Assembly (NCBI GenBank): GCA_027943245.1
Contig: JANDJZ010000257.1
Location: 1 to 64,000, forward strand
From: Acanthamoeba sp. SK_2022b
Taxonomy: Eukaryota > Discosea > Longamoebia > Acanthamoebidae
Direction: 5' to 3'
DNA length: 64,000 nucleotides
Of the stretch, positions 35,127-46,138 are shown piece by piece. The first letter of the stretch is position 1. Every line of letters begins with the position of its first letter. Position numbers and translations under genes: made by a program. A model generated the notes under the pieces. That model searched no databases. It was not told the origin of the DNA and saw only the letters and a list, made by a program, of their open reading frames with translations.

Positions 35127-36285
35127 CTGGGGCTACGCCCCCCATCCTACCACACCCTCACAGCCAATAGGCAGTCTGTCCTCTTCTTCCGAAATGAGAA
35201 GTAATTTCAGACTAAATCTCTTCTTAATTTACTGTGCTAATAATAAGTAACTGTAACTCCTTACCTCCTCTCATTGGTCTATAGAAACTCCACCCACCCC
35301 CCTGGTTCTATTGGCTTAGTTTGTGTGTGTTATGCTATTGGGTTTCTATCTTCCAATAGTGAACAGGGATGAAGCTTTAAAAGGAAGGAGTATCCATCAT
35401 CATTATCATCACCCTCTTCAACATGCAACCACCCAGCCCCCCTGTAACAGCAGCAGTGATGCTGGACAACCCTCCCATCACAGCTTACTTCCCCATTCTC
35501 CTCTCCAACTACTGTCCTGCAGCACCACCCCAGGCAACCAGGAGCACCAAGAGATGGCCAAAGAAGAGGAGGCTCAACTGGCCACCAGAGAAGCATGCCA
35601 CCAACATCACCTACATCAGCCACCAGCGAGCTGCAGAGCACCTTCAGGCCATCAAGGGGTACCTCCTCAGCAGTATTCCTCGAGATTTCAAGCATGCCAT
35701 GGCCTATCCCAAGTGGTGCATCTTTGATCTCCACAAACAAACCTCAGCTGGAGGTTATCCTAAAACAGAAGTCCTGTCAGACAACGGTATGAGGCAACCA
35801 CTCCCCATTGAGGCAACCGCCCCCCATGCTGCCCACACTCTTACACCAATGACTGAAGTGCTAATTATAGCTGTAATTATTATCATGATTGTTTTGGTGT
35901 TGTTCATACAGGAGTTTCTATCCGCCTATTTATGCACATCTTGGTGTCATATGTGGCTGGTGTTGCTGTACCTCCAACCTATGGTGGTGACTCCCTGCAA
36001 CTGTCACACCTGTGTGAGACTTTCACACGCCTCATTTTTGGGGCCAACAACAAGATCCATGCACGCTGCTGCAATCCCAGACACCTTGTGTCTGAGAGTG
36101 CACAAGTGAATGGTGGTGTGCGCCTCAAGTGTCGCCAGCTAGCCTGGCGCCCCAGTTCAACATGGGGTTGTGCATGTGGTGCCTCTCCGCCATGCCTCAA
36201 TTTCACTGGTGATATGTACTGGCAGCAAATTCGTGCATATTCCCAGCTGTTTTCCCACTTCCCCGAGCTGCAGCGCCGCACAATT
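35127..36285. mobile_element. CpG-poor insert between two parts of a 5S-derived copy
   Basis: About 1.16 kb of low-CpG DNA between 5S pieces. On the plus strand an open frame runs 35423-36109 (228 codons), with a TTTAAAAGG sequence about 45 bases before its ATG. Its product (MQPPSPPVTAAVMLDNPPIT..., RSTKRWPKKRRLNWPPEK, and a hydrophobic stretch LIIAVIIIMIVLVLFI) matches no family I know. A second frame (35932-36399) overlaps its end and continues into the 5S sequence, suggesting decay by frameshift. No terminal inverted repeats were seen. Mobile origin is inferred from composition and the interrupted 5S sequence. Confidence 0.4.
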
Positions 36286-36308
36286 CCAGTACTAACACAG
36301 CCTGGCGC
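36286..36308 (-). pseudogene. 5S rRNA middle fragment
   Basis: Minus strand GCGCCAGGCTGTGTTAGTAC followed by TGG. It corresponds to the middle of 5S rRNA, ending at exactly the point (TACTGG) where the fragment at 35078-35126 resumes. Confidence 0.6.
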
Positions 36309-36376
36309 AACACGACAGCTTTGGGCATGCACAGCACCGCTTCCCATCCGAACAGCGAAGTTAAAGCTGTCGTGTT
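36309..36376. repeat. Perfect 14-base inverted repeat enclosing a 5S segment
   Basis: Arms AACACGACAGCTTT (36309-36322) and AAAGCTGTCGTGTT (36363-36376) are exact reverse complements. The 40-base loop carries 5S sequence in plus orientation. Each arm fuses to 5S sequence facing the other way, so two 5S-like copies meet head to head here. Confidence 0.75.
36329..36369 (+). pseudogene. 5S rRNA 5'/middle fragment, inverted relative to neighbours
   Basis: Plus strand GCACAGCACCGCTTCCCATC then CGAACAGCGAAGTTAAAGCT and G. This is the conserved loop B/box A part of 5S rRNA (CCGAACAGCGAAGTTAAGC), with one extra A. It is the only 5S piece on the plus strand in this cluster. Confidence 0.75.
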
Positions 36377-36480
36377 CTGGGGCTGTTTGGCATACCTGAG
36401 GGAAAAGATGTTCGGTGATAAAGGCAAGGAACAGCCTCGCAAATAAGAAGAGCCGTTACGGGTCCAGCTAAACCACTCCC

Positions 36481-37407
36481 ATGGCGTGCACGCTGATACA
36501 CGAAGGAGCACCGGACCTGTTTGGTCAACTTTCTGACGAGGTACGCTGACCCCGCCCGGCCCATAGGCACAACCTGCCCTGATGGGAGGGGGCAATTAGG
36601 TTGTGGGCAAGGTCTTGGGGAGGTTGACCGACGACGAACTCTACCAAGCGCATCACGTGTGTCAGCGTTGGTGGGCCCTCACCCAGGACCCGCCCCTGTT
36701 CCAGTCTCGTGTGTATGGGCTCCTTGTCCGTGGTGGGTGTGCAGAGCATGGACAACGTTTTAACTCCGAGAGGACACAGGGAGGCCTTGCAGGCGGCGCA
36801 GGAGGAGCTTAGCGCTGCCAAGGCACAGGCAGAGGAGCAGCTGGCGACCCTGACCAAGGCCGTTGTGGATGAATACAAGAACGAGTCGCCCAGCATCGCG
36901 GGCATCATACAAAACAGAATGGAGGAGAAGGCCAGAGCACTGACACAGAAAGTAAGCCAAAGAAAAGGAGAGGAGGAGGCCCACGCGATATTGACGTTTT
37001 GTTGGTGATGCCAGGCGGCCTCGTTCCAGATTGATGGCCTGATCGCTCAGGTCATCGCCACGTACCCCACGGCCAGTGAGACACGCCGCTACCACTTCCC
37101 GGAGCGCAGGGCCCTGAGGGCCAAGCTGGTGAGGGAGGTCACCAACTTCAACACCTACCTGTCCGTCAACGCAGATGTGGAAGAGATGCAGAACAACCCC
37201 TTTGTCACCATCCCCTACCGCACTGATCTCCAAGCGGTGGCCAGGCTGGCGCGGCTCTTGGACATCTCCGGTTCGTTACCGCCTCCTGGAGGCGGTACAT
37301 GGCCTTTGTTGTTGAAACTTTGACGTGGATGCACAGAGGACAGCCTGGACGAGGCGAAGAGGAAGGACTCACTGACCTACGCCGCGCCCATGTTGGCGTG
37401 GGACTGA
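36481..37407 (+). CDS. F-box protein with coiled coil
   Basis: Five exons: 36481-36540, 36600-36710, 36745-36951, 37015-37270, 37337-37407, all joining in frame. The F-box spans exons 1-2: LFGQLSDEVVGKVLGRLTDD then ELYQAHHVCQRWW, matching the LPxEvxxxIlsxLxxxdLxxxxxVCxxW pattern. Exon 3 is a heptad-rich coiled coil (REALQAAQEELSAAKAQAEE). Exon 4 gives FQIDGLIAQVIATYPTASET and KLVREVTNFNTYLSVNADVE; I do not recognise a substrate-binding fold. It ends TYAAPMLAWD, TGA. Probably an SCF adaptor. The intron at 36711-36744 is only 34 bases. GC-rich host-style gene enclosed on both sides by CpG-poor DNA. No single long frame covers it, so it would be missed by simple ORF calling. Confidence 0.75.
37277..37297. 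repeat. Near-perfect palindrome in the last intron of the F-box gene
   Basis: Arms TACCGCCTCC and GGAGGCGGTA with one T between, able to form a 10-pair hairpin. It lies just after the donor site of a 66-base intron. Confidence 0.6.
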
Positions 37408-38470
37408 ACAAGCTTAATGGGTGTGCTGAGTCATCTATGAGCTCAGAGTTTGAGTCTGTTCAGGTGTTAAAATAGCAGGGTGTTTAGGTGTTGGAAGGGT
37501 CAATGAAGTGTGAGAGAGAAGCTTTCATCAATCCCTTGCTGGTTGATGAGGTAGATGTCTGCGCCAACAGGCCCCACCACAGAGTTGTGGTAGAGGTCAT
37601 AGGAGACAAAATGCACTTCATCACAAAACTTCAGCCAATGAAAAGGAAAGGTACAAGGGCCCCCCATTTCCCAAAGTACTTGATGTTGTCAGGCTTGTAC
37701 TTTTTGATCTGTTGTAGCTGGTTTTTTCCACAACCAACACCAGCTCCAGAAGATGCACACCACAAAAGACTTGCTGATGTTTTTGCAAGTTGTAATCTGG
37801 ATGCAGGCGGAACCAGAGGAGCCATTGAATAGCTCCATCAACAGTCTCAGGAAACTTCAACCATCTGCACAAAATGAATAAAAAAATGGGCATCAAGTGG
37901 GCATACCAAAAACCACCCCATGGGCGAGAGTGGAAAGATGGATCATTCAACTTGGTTTGCCAATAACATACAATGTTGCATGTCCCTTAAAAGCTCTGGC
38001 AGCAGCTGATGTGTCAACTTCACTTGCCAGCAAACCAAGCACAAACCAAGCAACATAAAAATCTGACCTGTTTGATGATGTTAGTCTTGGTTCAACCATG
38101 AGAAAGGGAGGGCAGCACCATTTTTTTTTTTTTTTTTTTTTGCTTAATTGCAACTTGTCCATCATGGCTGGTAACCTGTAACTGGAGGTGGGAGGACATG
38201 CTCTTGTGGCTAGTTGTCATCCTGCAACATTCTTCAAAGCAGCTTCAGCCAGTATAACCACTCCACCATTTGTAGCCCTTATCCTCAAGAAACTCTGCCT
38301 CCACAGCATGAGTCTAAAGCCCAGCATGCCGGCCAAGGTGGACCACTTGGAGTGCTGACGTGGCAGGAACGAGTGGACTGGGCCTTGTAGTTGGCCAGGA
38401 ACCTCCCGAGGTTATGGGCATACCCCCTTTCTACCAAAATATCTGTTTAATTAAAGAATAATGTAGCTAT
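37408..38470. other. CpG-poor region with decayed minus-strand coding remains
   Basis: Composition switches from host-like to CpG-poor right after the F-box gene. On the minus strand several short frames read like broken protein, for example RWLKFPETVDGAIQWLLWFR and NLQKHQQVFCGVHLLELVL (37621-37950) and DFYVAWFVLGLLASEVDTSA (near 38010-38060). A run of about 22 T (38121-38142) sits inside, equivalent to a poly-A on the minus strand. No family recognised; probably remnants of one or more mobile elements. Confidence 0.4.
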
Positions 38471-38976
38471 GTGAGCAATGTGTGCGAGGAAAATGATTGT
38501 GGTGTTCTTTTTGGTGTCCGAACCAGCCACAACCCACTCACGGCCACAACATGAAGCCTGTCCTCTTGTCTTCTTGCGCCTCCATTCGGTCGATGTGCCG
38601 CGGGGTCACAAATCTCGAGGTTTGGTGTCGACAACAATCCCTTCGTTCGCTTACGTCAGCAGACCAAACCAAGGCAAAGCCGTACCCTCAACGGGGGGAG
38701 GGGGATCGTCGACACTAATCCACTTGTTCGGGTCTCCCGAGAAATACATCCGGGTCAACCGGAAAACATGCGGGAAAAGAAAGGAAATCGGATGCAAAGA
38801 AATGAAAAGGAAAAGATAAACTTCCGGTTCGGGCGCAAGAGAAACGCCCCCAGTTTCCAAGTGAAGGTTTGGGACCCAAAAATTGGTCTCCAGGTTTTCT
38901 TTGATTTTCCAACGGCACGAAAGAGAAAGGCTACGCAGGAAATAGTACACAAAAGACCAGCATTGCCATCTGACGC
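38471..38976. promoter_or_regulatory. Upstream region of the glucosidase I gene
   Basis: Host-style composition returns near 38560. The motif GGTTCGGGCGCAAGAG lies at about 38825-38840, roughly 140 bases before the ATG; near-identical motifs precede two other genes here. Open frames on both strands show no recognisable protein. Confidence 0.4.
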
Positions 38977-39825
38977 ATGGGCTTCCTTAGCCTCTCCATC
39001 TGTTTCATCTTCCTTACGCTGACGCCGTTGGGTTCGTGCTACAATCTGAGATTTTCCCACACGATTTATTTTTATTCAATCTAATTTCATTTAATCCAGG
39101 ATCGGCGTGGAACTCCACCCTACACTGGGGTACGTGCTCGCTTAAACCAAAGCGCGAGATGAGCGAGAGCTGCCTTACAGATGACGCTTTTTTGCAGGCA
39201 CCTACCGATCAAACCTCTATTTTGGCGCACGAACGAGGAGCCCTCAGTCGCCCCTCGTCGGCCTCATGTGGTTTGGCGCGCACAACCCACTCACCGTCGA
39301 CCGTACTGCTCCCAGTACCTCCCGGTCCTCGCCATAATCTGATCGCGCGCGTGTGCATGCGACAGAGCTGCGTCACAGTTGCGAAGAGGGCGCCGGGTTG
39401 GACAGCTACGGGTGGACGCGACACGACGGCGTCAACTTCGGCGAGCAGACGCTGGTTGATTCCAAGACTAACCTCAAGCTCACCACCACATTCGTAAAGC
39501 ATCAGCGCGGTGATCATGGTAAGCTGTCTTGCGTCTCCGCTCTCTTCTCTCGCGGGTTGCCATCTGCTACACGCCTGCTGACCCGTTCGTTGTGTCGTCA
39601 GGCGGCGAGTGGGTGACTCGCCTCTCAGGCCAGAGCGTCGGCCAGAAGGCCGGCGAGTCGGCAGCCACGTCGCTGTTCCTCTACATCACCGTTCCCGACA
39701 CCCACACCCTCAGCATCGCCGGCCTCAGTGGCACATCCAAAAAGAAGGTCACACCTCTGTGTGGTGTATTCACATCAACCTGCGCGAACCAGGGAGAAGG
39801 GCTGACATGTTGTTGTTGTTGTTGG

Positions 39826-39881
<56 letters not shown>

Positions 39882-40279
39882 GAGTAGGGCTTGGACGAAG
39901 ATGTGCAAGTGGAGGGCCAGACCGACGAGCTAGGATCGTTCTCTCTGCTCGTCCGCAATGGTACACGCGTGGGCCGTCCTCTCGTGTGGGAGTCGTTGCG
40001 GAGGCAAGCGTTGTTGTCGACACACTCCCCCCACGCGGCGTGTTCTGATTTGGACCTCTCGGTGGCGGGTGCGTGGGCACCAGGACAGGACAACAGGTCC
40101 CCGTCCAACGCGCAGGCCTCGCCGGCGGAGATGAAGGACTTGGCCGACCTCAAGAAGACGCACTTCTACGGCTACCACGCGGCGACCGAGGATATGTGGA
40201 ATGTCAAACAGGCCGTACATCCTATCTTGTTGCAAAGTACACATATATTGTGCGTGCGTGTCGTGTGTGTGTGTGTGTG

Positions 40280-40314
<35 letters not shown>

Positions 40315-41715
40315 GCCAGTAAGTAATTGATCGGTGCTCTGCGTGTTGTTGGCAGACCGCCAGGACCTCTTCTCGCAGTTCATGAGGCTCCAGCAGAGGG
40401 AGGGCGCGCCGAAGGAGAGACCCTCTCCCTACCTGTTCGTGCCCACGCTCCCCAACACGGCCAGCAAGAACGCCAACGTCGTCGTCGTCCAGCGGGTCCT
40501 CACGCTGCCCTTTGAGGTACCGCGTGGGCGTGATGCGCAGTCCCGTGCTCGCTCTCGCGACACACATCGATTCAATGACGGGGGGGGGGGCGTGATCAGG
40601 TGGACCTGGTGTTCGTGTCCCACTCGGCTCACCCGCAGGCAGCGGCCAAGTCGAAGAAGAGCAAGAAGGCGGCGGCGGCGGCTGCCCATCGCACCTTCAC
40701 CGAGGCGCAGCTGGACGCCTGGGCGCTGGGCGGCAGCGAGGTGGCTGCGTCGGTGGCGCGTCAGAGGCAAGCGTTCGAAGACCAATTCGAAGAGGCCTTT
40801 GGCCTGGCGGCCAAGGGCTTCGACGCCCAACAACGCGACTTCGCCATGTCCACCATGAGCAACCTTATTGGAGGTACCAAGCCTTTAATAGCTGTTGCTG
40901 TTGTGTTCCTCTTCCAATGTACTGTTGTCAACAGCTGTTTTTTTTTTTATATTTATTTATTATTTATTTTTCAACTTTTAACTGGCGGGGGCTCCCAGGC
41001 ATTTCCTATTTCCACGGTTCCTCCATCGTCGAAGATCCACAGCCTCAGACCAGTCCCACGCAAGCAAGGAGGAAGTACTACACTCCACCAAAGGTATATT
41101 TCTTATTTCTTTTCTTTTTATATATGTTATTATTATCTCTACACACCTTCTACAGGCGCCACCATCACCATCATCTCATTTACGCTTTCCCCTCCCCCGA
41201 TTGACCATCGCCAGAGCCTGTACACAGCTGTGCCCTCGCGGCCTTTCTTTCCGCGCGGGTTCCTGTGGGACGAGGGCTTCCACCAGCTCCTCGTGCGGCA
41301 GTGGAGTCCGCTCATCACGTTCGTATTCTTCTTCTTCTTATTCGTCGTCGTCTCGTGTTATCCCTCCCACGCCCCAGTGACGTGACACCTCACCACGCCT
41401 CAGTTTGTGCTTCATTCCATCCATTCCAGACGCGACGTGCTGCGTCACTGGTTCGCCCTTCAGGACCCCAACAGCGGTTGGATTGCCCGAGAGCAGATAC
41501 TGGGCGCAGAGGCCCGTTCCAAGGTTTACCCGATAACCCCCCCCCCTGACCACGCTCACCGCACGCTGCGCTCACGAGTAGAAGCTCTCGCACGCAATTC
41601 TCAGGTGCCGCCCGAGTTCCAAGCGCAGAACCCAACGCACGCCAATCCGCCCACGCTCCTCTTCCCGCTTTCGGCGTCGATCCAGGCCATCAAAAGGGCT
41701 CAAGGTGCGCCAAGA

Positions 41716-41779
<64 letters not shown>

Positions 41780-41803
41780 AAACGTGTGAGCCTTATCTCT
41801 CTC

Positions 41804-41850
<47 letters not shown>

Positions 41851-43108
41851 CGACGTTGCAGCGGGCATAGCCGTGGACCCGGACATCAATTCCCTGTCGT
41901 CCTTTGGCACCGCAGAACACGCCACTGGTACTCCTCGCTTGCGATTGGTCGGCGTTTGATTGGCATTCGCCGCCAATTGGTTGAGAAGTGTTCACCTCCC
42001 CCCCCCGCACCCCTTTTCTATGCGTGGCCCGTGGCAGACGTCTCGGCCGAGTTTGCTTTGCTGCGGGAGTCGTTCCCTCGCCTGGTCAAATGGTACAACT
42101 GGTTCGTGACCGCGCAGCGGGCGAGCCCCGACAGCAACGACGGCTTCGTGTGGGTCGGCAGAAGCGTCAACCACACCTTCACCTCTGGTACCGCACACAC
42201 ACGCACACACGCGCGCGCCAACTCCTGCGAAGCGCATACGGCACACCGACCCGTCACTTACGCGGGGGGGGGGGCAGGGCTCGACGACTATCCCCGATCG
42301 CCGGCCGTTTCGCCGCATGAGCGACACGTCGACCTGCTGTCGTGGATGATGTTCTACGCCCGTACGATGGTCGACATCTCACAGCTGCTCGGCCAGGACC
42401 CGTCCCTCTACTCGGACGCCTACACGCGCTTTGAGGCGCAGTTGGAACGTACAGGACCAGCTGCCCTTGCCCCTGCGCTCCCTCCCTAACCCCGTTGACC
42501 TCAGCTTACCATATCACGCCACTCACCCGCACACTACACTACACTACACTACACTACACTACACTACACTACACTACACTACACTACACTCTACACGACA
42601 GACTATTGGAGCGAGGAGCACCAGTGTTACTGCGACATTGATGGTCGCAATCCAGTCACTGGCGACTTCAATCTCGTTTGCCACAAGGGCTACGTGAGGT
42701 GCCCAACTGCGCGCTCGCCTCAAACGTGTGTGTGCGCGCATGTCAGTCTCGCCCCTAACTCCCTTGCTTTTGCTTGGGCGTGTTGGTCGGGTCGTCAGCT
42801 TGTTCCCGCTGCTCCTTGGGTTGGTGCCCGTCGACTCGCCCAAGCTTGGCGCGTTACTTGACCTCATGAGAGACGAGAACCACCTCTGTGCGTTGTTCAC
42901 AACCTCCATGCCCATGCATTTCCCTCCCCTCTCTCTCTCTTGCTCGCTCCTTGTTGTTGGCCTGACCCCGATCTCGCCCCCCCCCACCATTTGGGCGGTC
43001 CTGCTGATTTTGTGTCGTGCGGCAGGGTCGGGCTATGGGCTCCGCTCCCTGTCGAAGGCCGACCAATACTTTGGCCAGGGCGAGAACTACTGGAAAGGTA
43101 GCCTCACG

Positions 43109-43175
<67 letters not shown>

Positions 43176-43603
43176 CTCCACACAAGGGTTCTGGGTAGAG
43201 CAAAGTCGTGAGCTTGACCGGGTGGTCACGTGTAACAGGGCCTATCTGGATCAACGTGAACTATCTCGCCTTGTCGGCGCTCAAGCACTACTACGCCTCG
43301 CGACCTGGTCCGCATCAATCCAGAGCCCTGCTCATCTACCAAGAGCTACGGAGCCAGATCGTCACCAACATGTACAACGTACGTTTGTGTGTTGTGTGTT
43401 GTGTGTTGTGTTGTGTGATGAGAAGCCAAACCAGTGGCGCTGACAAATCAACGCCAACCGGTGTGCAGGAGTACGTGCGGACGGGCTATGTGTGGGAGCA
43501 GTACAATCCGACCACGGGGCAGGGCCAACGCTCACACCCGTTCACGGGTTGGTCTGCGTTGGTGGTCCTCATCATGGCCGAGCACTATCCCGAGAAGTAT
43601 TAG
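38977..43603 (+). CDS. MOGS: Mannosyl-oligosaccharide glucosidase I (GH63)
   Basis: About 20 exons. Exon 1 (38977-39031) encodes a signal or anchor peptide ([19 protein letters not shown]); splicing to 39100 gives [20 protein letters not shown], the characteristic GH63 start. Later motifs: [53 protein letters not shown] then [10 protein letters not shown], the catalytic-region [51 protein letters not shown] then [55 protein letters not shown] and [20 protein letters not shown]. It removes the outermost glucose from N-glycan precursors in the endoplasmic reticulum, acting first in glycan trimming. Introns carry TTG, CA and ACACT repeats. It ends EHYPEKY, TAG. Very high confidence for family; exon edges approximate. 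Confidence 0.97.
39809..39882. repeat. (TTG)n trinucleotide repeat
   Basis: About 24 units in an intron of the glucosidase gene, ending at TTGAGTAG just before the exon [10 protein letters not shown]. Confidence 0.95.
40264..40314. repeat. (GT)n followed by (GA)n
   Basis: Compound intronic tract in the glucosidase gene. Confidence 0.9.
41716..41777. repeat. (CA)n microsatellite, first of a pair
   Basis: Intronic, starts 11 bases after the donor following AIKRAQG in the glucosidase gene. Confidence 0.95.
41805..41845. repeat. (CA)n microsatellite, second of a pair
   Basis: Same intron as the preceding tract; ends in ACACAG which serves as acceptor for the exon [10 protein letters not shown]. 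Confidence 0.9.
42531..42590. repeat. (ACACT)n pentanucleotide repeat
   Basis: About twelve units in a glucosidase intron just before the exon [10 protein letters not shown]. Confidence 0.95.
43110..43173. repeat. (AC)n microsatellite
   Basis: Intronic tract in the glucosidase gene between QGENYWK and GPIWINVN. Confidence 0.95.
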
Positions 43604-43664
43604 TTTTATTTTAACCAACAGACACCAATCTTTATTCTTATTTAATCACCAAATAATATTATTC

Positions 43665-43670
43665 AATAAA
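43665..43670 (+). terminator. Likely polyadenylation signal of the glucosidase gene
   Basis: AATAAA in an AT-rich stretch about 62 bases after the stop codon at 43603 and before the next ATG at 43791. Confidence 0.45.
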
Positions 43671-43790
43671 ATTTGATATTTTGTTGTCTTCAGTGAACTG
43701 GCTTTTGCTCGCCGGCGCCTTGTGGAGTGCGACATGTTCATGCACGAACCTCCCCGGTAGAGCTAACTAACTCTGCCTGTCTGAAGAACA

Positions 43791-45215
43791 ATGGATGCAC
43801 CGGCGAAAGGAAAGGGGCGCGCCCTCAACAAGGCCAAGTCCAAGGCCAAGGCCAAGACGGCGACGACAACCAAGCGCGTCATCTACTTTCAGGGCCACAA
43901 GGACCAGCCCCGCAGCGCGCTCATCACGCAGCTGTGCCGCGACTATGAGACCGTCTCGGCCATCTTCTCCGGGGAGTCGGCCACCCGGACGCTGCTCAAT
44001 CTTTACAACCTGCACGCGGTCCGCGGGGTGCTCGGGCGCGACGGGTCGCTCGTCTTCCGGACCTCCATGTCGGGGCCCCACCACTACTTTGGCTGGGTGG
44101 ACCCCACCAAGCACCACGTGATCGAACCCGACGGGCGCGGCTTCCTCCAGTACCACGAGCTCAGCGACGGCGCGGCGGAGGCGCTGTCGCAGCAACACCG
44201 AAGCCAGCTCGAGCCCTTGCCCGAGGAGCTCGCCCTCGAGATCGGCGAATACGAGTGGATCGCCGGGACGCGCCTGGACCCGGCGACGCGCGCGGCGTAC
44301 GCCGTACAGGACGAGCTGGCGGTGCACTTGGCGGACACGGAGTCGGGAGCGGCGGACAGCCTCTTTGACAGCCCGGGCATCCTCGTGCTGGAGACGCCCG
44401 AGCTCCGGTTCCCGCTGGTGGCCGAGCCGCACCTCTTCGACCTCTCGCCCTACCGCGCCCAGGTGGTGCCCAACGACGTGCCGTTCGCCTTTGACCAGGA
44501 GCTCGTCGCGGGCTACAAGCACGCGCAGCACAGGCTGCGCGTGGTGACCTACAACTACGGGGACGAGTACCAGGACGAGTACCTGATGCACGGAAGCGGC
44601 ATCTTCATCGAGCGCCATGAGTTCATCCAGGCCATCACCCCGCTGACGCCCGAGTGCGGCGGCTTTGTGATGCTGGGTCGCGAGGTGGTCGTGGAAGACG
44701 ACAAAGGTCACAACAACGGTGATGGCCATCAGCAATACAAGGAGAAGACGACACAGAAGACGAAGACGAAGAAGACGAAGAAAACGAAGACGAAGAAGAA
44801 GCTCGAGCTCGTGGCCTGCCCCGTGCCCTACGGCTACACGCTCCTCGTGGACGTGGGCTCTATCCACGGCGACAGCACGCTCACGGGGCTCTACATGATG
44901 GCGATGACAGGCAACCACCACGCCATGCGCACCGCGGACTCAGTCTTCCTAAAGCACCGGGCCACGCACCGCAACGTGGCCGTCACGACGGAGCCAGCAC
45001 TCCCGCGCGTGCCTGGCCTGGGTGGGGACCACTTCCTCCTCACCTCGGACGAGAAGCCGCTCGTGACCCTTTGTGCCGATGACAAGGCCATCAAAGGCCG
45101 CATTCTCGACTCCGTGGGCACCATCACCGCACTCTGGTGGCACCCTGTGGTAGTGACGGGAACCTCTGCGATCGGCTGGCACAAAACCTTGGGGTCGTCC
45201 TTGCCTGACGCGTGA
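43791..45215 (+). CDS. Long intronless gene, unknown function
   Basis: A single 474-codon frame in a genome where nearly all genes of this size are split. The protein has a basic Lys/Ala head (GKGRALNKAKSKAKAKTATT), then KRVIYFQGHKDQPRSALITQ, SMSGPHHYFGWVDPTKHHVI, PLPEELALEIGEYEWIAGTR, GSGIFIERHEFIQAITPLTP and ECGGFVMLGRE. A Lys/Thr-rich linker (KTKTKKTKKTKTKKK) precedes VPYGYTLLVDVGSIHGDSTL and MMAMTGNHHAMRTADSVFLK. It ends WHKTLGSSLPDA. I do not recognise it. No membrane helix or signal peptide. Codon use is GC-rich like host genes. Lack of introns suggests recent arrival (bacterial, giant-virus or retrocopy) or simply an intronless host gene; sequence alone does not decide. The HxD-like SIHGD is not enough to call an oxygenase. 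Confidence 0.7.
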   Translation: MDAPAKGKGRALNKAKSKAKAKTATTTKRVIYFQGHKDQPRSALITQLCRDYETVSAIFSGESATRTLLNLYNLHAVRGVLGRDGSLVFRTSMSGPHHYFGWVDPTKHHVIEPDGRGFLQYHELSDGAAEALSQQHRSQLEPLPEELALEIGEYEWIAGTRLDPATRAAYAVQDELAVHLADTESGAADSLFDSPGILVLETPELRFPLVAEPHLFDLSPYRAQVVPNDVPFAFDQELVAGYKHAQHRLRVVTYNYGDEYQDEYLMHGSGIFIERHEFIQAITPLTPECGGFVMLGREVVVEDDKGHNNGDGHQQYKEKTTQKTKTKKTKKTKTKKKLELVACPVPYGYTLLVDVGSIHGDSTLTGLYMMAMTGNHHAMRTADSVFLKHRATHRNVAVTTEPALPRVPGLGGDHFLLTSDEKPLVTLCADDKAIKGRILDSVGTITALWWHPVVVTGTSAIGWHKTLGSSLPDA

Positions 45216-46138
45216 TAATTATTTATTTTGATAAAACCTTTTTCATTTGTTGCGGTAAGGGTGTGTCAGCCAAGATCTACATGCCAATGAAAATCACCAT
45301 TCCTTGTAATCGCTTTGGGTTGTTGTGTTGTTGGCAAGTGGGACACGATGCCACCCAGTTGACCTGAAAGTACATGTGAGGCAACCAATAATGGCCTTGA
45401 CAGGAATTTGCCAATAACAAGTTGTCAGGCTGGACCTGAACCAGGTGCCCTGGAGCAAGTTTAGTAAATTGTCAATGTAGGTGTCCTTTTTCATGTTGGC
45501 AATTATCCCAATAGTCAACACAGAACTGCTCAGAACGCCACTCTTGCACAGCTTGAGGGTCTTGGCAAACATCACCTCACTTTCCTTGCTCAAGAGCTGG
45601 TACTGGTCTCTTTATCAGTGAATACCCTTCTCTATTTATCTAATGAAAAAACCTGACCTGAAGGGTGCCCTGTTTTGTTCCCAGTGTGTTGCTCAAACAC
45701 ATGGCAAGTTGGGCTGGCAACAAGGTGCCTCATTCTTCACAAATCCTTCAGACCCATGAGATCTGTAACTTGATCAGCTGAGTTGTGGGCATTTTGTGCA
45801 CCACTGGTCATCAATTTTGTGTTGAGTCATGAAATTCTAGTGATTGCTCCTGTGGGTGTCCACCTTGAGGAAAATGTGCGCCATTTGAGCCTGGGAGAAA
45901 ACTTCGTGTGCGGTGGATGGCCACAGCTCCCTCGATTAAATCCAACGTTGATTTATTGCTCCTGCTCCTCTGAGTCCTCTTGAGGTACCTCTCTTGCTAT
46001 GATGATGATGTCTTTTGTTTGAACCTTGGGACAGGACAACCCAAGTATAAAAAACCATGTCACAAGCCCCTGCTTGATTCATTACCACCCCTGACATGAT
46101 TCGACACACCCTCAAACAAATTCACTCACTCTAGCAAG
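45216..46138. other. CpG-poor leader or flanking element of the LINE
   Basis: CpG becomes rare immediately after the intronless gene. A short minus-strand frame (45294-45593) includes TWFRSSLTTCYWQIPVKAII but resembles nothing I know. 46080-46138 reads as a 5' leader rich in CAC/ACA before the ATG of the LINE ORF1. It may be a 5' untranslated region, a second element, or both. Confidence 0.4.
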